Below are positions 30,439-35,096 of a DNA stretch of 35,096 bases, one piece after another; the stretch's first letter is position 1; the number at the start of each line of letters is the position of its first letter. The notes under the pieces were generated by a model. It did not search any database. It was not told where the DNA came from and worked only from the letters and a program-made list of their open reading frames with translations. The stretch lies in assembly GCA_022827885.1 (NCBI GenBank), contig JAJEIP010000141.1:1-35096 (forward strand), given 5' to 3'. The DNA comes from Candidatus Poribacteria bacterium (GTDB lineage: Bacteria; Poribacteria; WGA-4E; WGA-3G). The translations under genes and the position numbers were made by a program.

Positions 30439-31802
30439 GCCAATGGTTATCAGTGACACTGCTTCTCCTGTTTGCAGGCTTTGGCACGCTCTGCAGACCC
30501 TCCTCGGCTGAAATTCCGGTTTCGACAGCGAAAGACGGGCAATTCCTCCCATGGGTCGTGGACGATGGTGAGGGGGGTGTTATTGTTATGTGGGAGGATT
30601 ACCGAACCGGTAAGGATTGGGACGTCTACGCCCAGCGTATGGATAGCAGTGGCACACCGCGTTGGGAAGAAAATGGGACCGCTATCTGTACGGCGGATCG
30701 GAATCAACGTCGCTTACGAATGATTCGGCACGAACAGCACGCCATCGTTGTTTGGAACGATAGGCGCGACAGGAGTAATTGGGATATCTATGCGCAAGCC
30801 GTGAATCTTGAGGGGGATGTGCTTTGGCAAACAGATGGTATACCCATCTGCGTGAACAGTGCGGATCAATCCACACAAGCGATTTTGGGTGATGGTGAAG
30901 GCGGGGCTATCTGCGTTTGGGAAGATGAACGTCGAAGCTCCGAATTTCAAGATTTGTACATCCAACGGATTAATACGAAGGGCGAAACGCTATGGGAACC
31001 TAACGGAATCCCCGTTTTTCCATCGGAATCCCTCCAGAGCGATCCGATTCTGCTTGCAGACGGGACGGGAGGTTTCTATATTGTTTGGTGGGATGTCATC
31101 GGGTATGACGCTTGGCACATCATGGCATATCGACTGAGTTTAGACGCGGAACCGTTATGGGACGCGCCGCGTCTCATTTCACCAGCAGAAGGGATGCAGG
31201 GCGAACCACGGGTGATTGCTGATGGGGCAGGTGGATTCATCGTCTTGTGGCAGATTTACGAGAATTTCATCAACGATCAGCTTTACGCCCAACGGATTGC
31301 ACCCGATGGTCGCAAATTGTGGACGGACACAGGGGTTCCTATTTGCACTGCGTCCGGTATCCAGAAACACGCCTCGGTTGTGAACGACGGAAAAGGTGGT
31401 TTCATCGTCGTCTGGAGAGATGAACGCGATGTCTATTCCGATTTATATATGCAGCGCATCCGTGCCGATGGCACCCTCGTTTGGGAGAAGGATGGTATCC
31501 CATTTTGCACAGCCGGTGGACATCAAGACAAGCCCTTCGTCGTGCGAACTGCGGAAAACCGTTTTTCTGTGGTGTGGTTGGACTATCGAGAGGATTTCGG
31601 AGAGGAGAGTAGCGATGCCATATACCGCCAGCAAATTGATTTAGAGGGCAAACCCTTATCGGACAGAAACGGGATCGCTATTTCTACAAGTGAGGGGAAA
31701 CATTATCCGCCGTTTGTGGTAACCGTTGGCGCGGGGAAATGGTTTGTCGTCTGGAGCAACACCCAGAAAGACAATGGCGATATCTATCTTGAACGGTTTT
31801 AG
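30408..31802 (+). CDS. Secreted beta-propeller-like repeat protein
   Basis: A 464-residue exported protein. The ATG at 30408 gives a signal peptide directly ('LSVTLLLLFAGFGTLCRPSSA'); an earlier in-frame start would put 15 residues before it. AGGAGG lies 15 bases upstream, so coupling to sixA (31-base overlap) probably helps. The rest is built of repeats of about 50-55 residues, each with 'DG-GG-(I/F)-IVVW-DxR', '(D/N)-DLYAQRI', 'DG---W---GIPIC'. Seven full repeats plus a half repeat at the C-terminus can be counted, as expected for a propeller closed by strand exchange. Function and ligand are unknown. Its stop overlaps the stop of the convergent ATPase gene by 3 bases. Confidence 0.75.
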   Translation: MDSQNAFHRLSQWLSVTLLLLFAGFGTLCRPSSAEIPVSTAKDGQFLPWVVDDGEGGVIVMWEDYRTGKDWDVYAQRMDSSGTPRWEENGTAICTADRNQRRLRMIRHEQHAIVVWNDRRDRSNWDIYAQAVNLEGDVLWQTDGIPICVNSADQSTQAILGDGEGGAICVWEDERRSSEFQDLYIQRINTKGETLWEPNGIPVFPSESLQSDPILLADGTGGFYIVWWDVIGYDAWHIMAYRLSLDAEPLWDAPRLISPAEGMQGEPRVIADGAGGFIVLWQIYENFINDQLYAQRIAPDGRKLWTDTGVPICTASGIQKHASVVNDGKGGFIVVWRDERDVYSDLYMQRIRADGTLVWEKDGIPFCTAGGHQDKPFVVRTAENRFSVVWLDYREDFGEESSDAIYRQQIDLEGKPLSDRNGIAISTSEGKHYPPFVVTVGAGKWFVVWSNTQKDNGDIYLERF

Positions 31803-33697
31803 GCGGATTCTCTGGTCATCTCAATGAGATGCGCGCCTTCGAGACCGGAACGGACATCTTCGTCGTAACTCGTCACGACGACCTGATGTTCTTCAGCGAG
31901 CTGACGGATAAAATCCACCATCAACGCTTTTCGTTCTTCATCTAAATGGAGGGTCGGGTCATCGAAGACAAAAAAGCCGGGATTGCCTAATACCTTGGCA
32001 AGGGCAACCTTGAAACAGAGGTAGAGGAACATCTTCTCACTGCCGCTGAGCAACATCAAACTCCGATCAACACCGTCTATCGTGAGTGAAGGGAGTAAAT
32101 GTTGGCGTTGTAGGTCAACGCGGGTGTGTCCCCCACTCCCGCGAGAAGTAGACCCCCTCTCGCGAGAACTTGAGAAAAGTTGCATCTTTTCAAGCCAGTG
32201 ATGCAATTCCTCTTCAGCGGGTTTGAGGATCTGACGTTGGAGGGTTTCAATGGTTTTGTCAACGCCTGCACAGGCGAGTTCTAAACTCAGGAGCGTCTTT
32301 TCAATTTTAGAGGCATCTCTGTTAACTCGCTGGAGCGCACCCAGCCGATCTAAACGGACAGCCTCTTGCTGCTTGAGGCTGTCCAAACGTTTCCGCTCCT
32401 GATCAATTTGGGCTTTCAACTTCGGTTTGTCTAATCCTGCGACGGATTCAGAAGACAACGCCTCCTCTTTCTGGATTCCCCTTTCTGCTAACCGAGAAGA
32501 CAACGTGCTGAGTTCACTCTGAATTTCCTTAAGTTCGCCGGTGTGTTGTTCAAACCGTGATAAACGTCCCCGCAAGGTTTGCAGTCGTTGTTCAAGCGCA
32601 CGGCGACTCTCCAAATTCTCGGTTTCTGTCTCCAATGATTGTTTATGGGTCTCCAATTCGGTGCACCGGTGCGATTTTTCGGTTTCCTTTTCATCAATAA
32701 TCTGCTGCACAACTTCACGCTCGACCTGCTGGTAACAGGTCGGGCAGTGCTGTTCATCGCTTGCAATCAGGGTTCGGAGGGTGTTACAGACGTTCGTCAA
32801 TGCCGCAATCTGCGATTCAAGGCTCCCAATCTGTTGTATAAGTGCCTCCCGTTTTTTTTCTAATCCAGCGGCACCGTGAATACTATCTTCGATTTTCGTT
32901 ATCATTTCTCGCAACGAATCAATACCTTTGAATCCGAGCAACGCCTCGTGTTGCTCGTGTGTAAGCACGTCCAGACGTTTTTGTAAACGCTCCTGTTGTT
33001 GTAGCCATTCTGCGATGAGCGCGGTATCCCCCGTTTCGGCGCCGTAGGCGGCTTCTAAGCCTTTCAATTTCCCTTCAATGCGTTCGATTTTGGCTTGATC
33101 CACATTTTGGGCATTAAACCGTAAACTATTTTGATGTGCGCGAATTCTGCCTTGCTCACGTTTCGCGATGCGACGTGTGTCAATGAACCGTTCCCGGACT
33201 TCAATGAGCCTATCGATACCGAGGAGTGTATGGAGAATATCGCGTCGACTCGTGGATTGTCGGGCGAGGAACTCAAAAATCTCGCCTTCGCGGAGGAAGG
33301 TGGTAAGGGCAAGCTGCTCGTGCATGATGCCAAATCGCTCTTGTAACAATGTTTCTGTCACCCGCACACGATTCTCATCGAAGACGATCTGCCACGCCCC
33401 GTTTTTTTCTGAACGGAGTTGGATGCGTTTCCCGGTCGCTCGGTAGAGTTGATAACGTTCACCCGCTGCGCTGAATTGCAGACCCGCCGTGCCGCTATAG
33501 GCTTTCGCATTTTTTATCGCCGAGGTATCCACGCGTGGAACGATCGGTTTTCCGGTTAATGTAAAAAAGATGGCATTGACAAGCGTGCTTTTCCCACTGA
33601 AGTTGGGACCGAAAATAAGATTGATGCCGTCGTGCAACTCAAAATCGCGTTGTTCAAAACAGCCGAAAGTCTTAAGACGGATCCGCTCTAACTGCAT
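31799..33697 (-). CDS. Rad50/SbcC-like ABC-class ATPase with short coiled coils and a zinc hook
   Basis: A 632-residue protein; the start MQLERIRLKTFGCF at 33697 is used because the N-terminal ATPase strand begins there and the stop of the small upstream gene lies 1 base before it. Walker A GPNFSGKST is at residues 30-38. Long coiled-coil helices run from about 175 to 310 and from about 330 to 500. Between them CPTC (Cys318 and Cys321) sits at the exact midpoint, as in the Rad50 zinc hook. The ABC signature LLSGSEK is near 549-555 and Walker B 'FFVFDDPTLHLDEE' has Asp579-Asp580. It would join or scan DNA ends. At 632 residues it is about half a typical SbcC, and no Mre11/SbcD nuclease is adjacent. 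Confidence 0.85.
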   Translation of the reverse strand: MQLERIRLKTFGCFEQRDFELHDGINLIFGPNFSGKSTLVNAIFFTLTGKPIVPRVDTSAIKNAKAYSGTAGLQFSAAGERYQLYRATGKRIQLRSEKNGAWQIVFDENRVRVTETLLQERFGIMHEQLALTTFLREGEIFEFLARQSTSRRDILHTLLGIDRLIEVRERFIDTRRIAKREQGRIRAHQNSLRFNAQNVDQAKIERIEGKLKGLEAAYGAETGDTALIAEWLQQQERLQKRLDVLTHEQHEALLGFKGIDSLREMITKIEDSIHGAAGLEKKREALIQQIGSLESQIAALTNVCNTLRTLIASDEQHCPTCYQQVEREVVQQIIDEKETEKSHRCTELETHKQSLETETENLESRRALEQRLQTLRGRLSRFEQHTGELKEIQSELSTLSSRLAERGIQKEEALSSESVAGLDKPKLKAQIDQERKRLDSLKQQEAVRLDRLGALQRVNRDASKIEKTLLSLELACAGVDKTIETLQRQILKPAEEELHHWLEKMQLFSSSRERGSTSRGSGGHTRVDLQRQHLLPSLTIDGVDRSLMLLSGSEKMFLYLCFKVALAKVLGNPGFFVFDDPTLHLDEERKALMVDFIRQLAEEHQVVVTSYDEDVRSGLEGAHLIEMTRESA

Positions 33698-33698
33698 A

Positions 33699-33905
33699 TC
33701 AGTCGTCTCTCTTTTGGTGGATAAGATCGTAGAGCATTTGTGCGCGCACCTTTTCACGTCCATTGGTCAACGTCAGTTCAAATGCGCGCACAATCGCTTC
33801 AAGTTCAGCGAGACCGAGGCCTCTATACTTCTCTTCCCGCTGAATCAATGCCTCAATTTCTTTTCTGTAGATATGTTGCGTTTCGTTTTCAAGTGAGATG
33901 TCCAT
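33699..33905 (-). CDS. Small helical protein upstream of the Rad50-like gene (hypothetical)
   Basis: A 68-residue protein, acidic-basic and predicted helical by its heptad-like pattern ('YRKEIEALIQREEKYRGLGLAELEAIVRAFELTLTNGREKVRAQMLYDLIHQKRDD'). The stop is followed after 1 base by the ATG of the Rad50-like gene (TGA-T-ATG), which indicates translational coupling and suggests a subunit or regulator of that ATPase. No family was recognised. The ATG lies 17 bases after a short copy of the leader motif. Confidence 0.6.
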   Translation of the reverse strand: MDISLENETQHIYRKEIEALIQREEKYRGLGLAELEAIVRAFELTLTNGREKVRAQMLYDLIHQKRDD

Positions 33906-33922
33906 TTTTAATTTTTAATTAT

Positions 33923-33933
33923 ACCTTGCGGTT
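33923..33933 (-). promoter_or_regulatory. Recurrent leader motif, copy 5 (short)
   Basis: ACCTTGCGGTT with TTTTTAATTTTTAATTAT on the start-codon side, directly before the small helical gene at 33905. Only the first half of the core is conserved; the CGGTGAGG half is missing. Confidence 0.45.
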
Positions 33934-34029
33934 ACATGCCGTGCGTCTGGGCTTTGCCGTGTGTTTCTTAGATCCGCACGCCATTCCATTACGTGCTAAC
34001 GTTTTCAGTATCTTGAACCTCAGTTATTT

Positions 34030-35096
34030 TCAGATTTTCGCTTTAATCTGCATCAAGCGTTCGGTGGCTTCGGCGAGGATGTCGTCTGCCATACTAAACA
34101 TGAACCGAAATTTCGTCTTTCCGAGGTGTGGACGGCTGTAGAAGCTCGAGCCCGGCACACCGCCGACTCCAATTTCTTTCACCAACCAATGGGCAAAGGC
34201 TGTATCGTCAGGAAACCCAAAATCCGTGATGTCGGTCATGATGTAATACGCACCTTCCGGCTCGTGACAACGGAATCCGGCTTTCGTGAGGTTCTCAACG
34301 AGATATTTACGGTTCTTGTCATATTTCCCAATCAAGGCTGCATGGTAACTCGGCGGCAAATTCAGGGCAACAACGCCAGCACGCTGAAGCGGATGCGGTG
34401 CCCCGACGGTCAGGAAGTCGTGCATCTTACGGATGGCATCGGTCAAAATCTCCGGGGCGGTGACGTAACCTAATCGCCATCCTGTCATGGAATACGCCTT
34501 ACTCAATCCTGAGACGGTAATCGTCCGATCCCGCATTTGCGGCAGTGAACCGATACTGAGATGAGGCTTCTCATCATAGATCATATGCTCGTATATTTCA
34601 TCGGTGATAGCGAGGCAGTCGTATTCACAACAAAGGTCGGCGATCTCTTGAAGTTCAGATTGGGTGAAAACCTTGCCGAGAGGGTTATTCGGGGTATTTA
34701 TGACAATCGCTTTTGTGTTGGCAGAGAAGGCGTCTCGGAGTTCAGTTGGGTCGTAGGTAAAACGGATAGTCCCGTCAGATACGGGGGTCTCTTGTAATGC
34801 CACATAGACGGGGTTCGCACCAGAGATGATGGTATCCGGTCCGTAGTTCTCATAAAAGGGTTCAAAGATGATAATTTCGTCATCGGGATTGATGATTGCG
34901 AGGAGTGAGGAGAGCATGCCTTCGGTTGAACCGCAGGTGACGGTCACGTTTCTGTCCGGATCCGTGGGGATGCAGTTAAACGTCGTCATTTTATGAGCGA
35001 TCGCTTCACGGAACGCGGGGGCTCCCCACGTGATACTGTATTGATTATAGCCTTCTTGGATTGCTTCAATTGCGGCAGCTTTGACTTCAGGAGGAG
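34030..35096 (-). CDS. Class I/II pyridoxal-phosphate aminotransferase, 5' end outside window
   Basis: About 354 residues are visible; the reading frame continues beyond the right edge, so the N-terminal part is missing. The first visible residues read 'EAIQEGYNQYSITWGAPAFREAIAHKM', the substrate-entry region of aspartate-type fold I aminotransferases. The PLP-binding motifs are 'VTCGSTEGM', 'NTPNNPLG', 'ITDEIYEHMIYD' and 'TVSGLSKAYSMTGWRLGY', with the Schiff-base Lys encoded at 34498-34500. The Arg that binds the substrate carboxylate is in 'FRFMFS' near the end. It resembles kynurenine/aspartate-type aminotransferases; the amino donor and acceptor are not decidable. A 124-base gap separates it from the small helical gene. 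Confidence 0.9.
   Translation of the reverse strand, partial: PPEVKAAAIEAIQEGYNQYSITWGAPAFREAIAHKMTTFNCIPTDPDRNVTVTCGSTEGMLSSLLAIINPDDEIIIFEPFYENYGPDTIISGANPVYVALQETPVSDGTIRFTYDPTELRDAFSANTKAIVINTPNNPLGKVFTQSELQEIADLCCEYDCLAITDEIYEHMIYDEKPHLSIGSLPQMRDRTITVSGLSKAYSMTGWRLGYVTAPEILTDAIRKMHDFLTVGAPHPLQRAGVVALNLPPSYHAALIGKYDKNRKYLVENLTKAGFRCHEPEGAYYIMTDITDFGFPDDTAFAHWLVKEIGVGGVPGSSFYSRPHLGKTKFRFMFSMADDILAEATERLMQIKAKI

Noticed and set aside
33698-33763. 22-residue N-terminal extension of the Rad50-like ATPase
   Set aside because: It overlaps the small upstream gene, and the ATPase strand starts naturally at the ATG at 33697, coupled to that gene's stop.

Overview
The window looks like chromosomal DNA of an uncultured, diderm (outer-membrane) bacterium of moderate G+C. 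The loose style of the genes (a PfkB sugar kinase beside a 2-hydroxyacid dehydrogenase, an enolase-superfamily start, tandem SDR dehydrogenases, MacB-type permeases, a Uma2 nuclease, many dispersed palindromic intergenic repeats) recalls Candidatus Poribacteria and relatives. That is a guess from memory and was not tested. An LptD/SurA locus shows directly that the cell builds a lipopolysaccharide-type outer membrane. No rRNA, tRNA, CRISPR array, transposase or phage gene was seen.

Layout. 1-164 (-): N-terminal end of an enolase-superfamily enzyme. 255-2662 (+): a textbook promoter, a small membrane protein with a cysteine cluster, a PfkB-family sugar kinase and a D-2-hydroxyacid dehydrogenase-like protein. 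2665-6957 (-): a D12-class adenine methyltransferase, a Uma2-type nuclease and two near-duplicate MacB/FtsX-type permeases. 7352-12175 (+): a divergent glycoside-hydrolase-like protein, a thiamine-diphosphate enzyme of the acetolactate synthase type, and a phosphofructokinase carrying both residues typical of pyrophosphate-dependent enzymes, closed by a strong hairpin terminator. 12244-15811 (-): a branched-chain amino-acid-type binding lipoprotein, a 2H phosphoesterase and two SDR oxidoreductases. 16108-29653 (-): a run of eight genes for envelope biogenesis plus mfd. 29941-31802 (+): a SixA-like phosphatase overlapped by a secreted beta-propeller-like protein. 31799-33905 (-): a miniature Rad50/SbcC-like ATPase with a zinc hook and a small helical protein just upstream. 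34030-35096 (-): a class I aminotransferase, cut by the window end.

The most interesting region is 16108-23485. Four successive genes encode parvulin-type (PpiC/SurA) proteins, and the last is an LptD outer-membrane LPS translocon whose N-terminal OstA-like domain and C-terminal barrel are separated by a SurA-like double parvulin module plus a long acidic linker. In Enterobacteria SurA is a separate chaperone needed to assemble LptD. Here a dedicated chaperone module appears to be built into the client itself, next to a free-standing SurA and two divergent parvulin-like proteins.

At the DNA level several short families recur between genes: a leader motif (core ACCTTGCGGTTCGGTGAGG) in front of several minus-strand genes, a 30-bp dispersed repeat present twice, hairpins ending in CCCCTACG, and promoters sharing an extended -10 of the form TTGTGATA.
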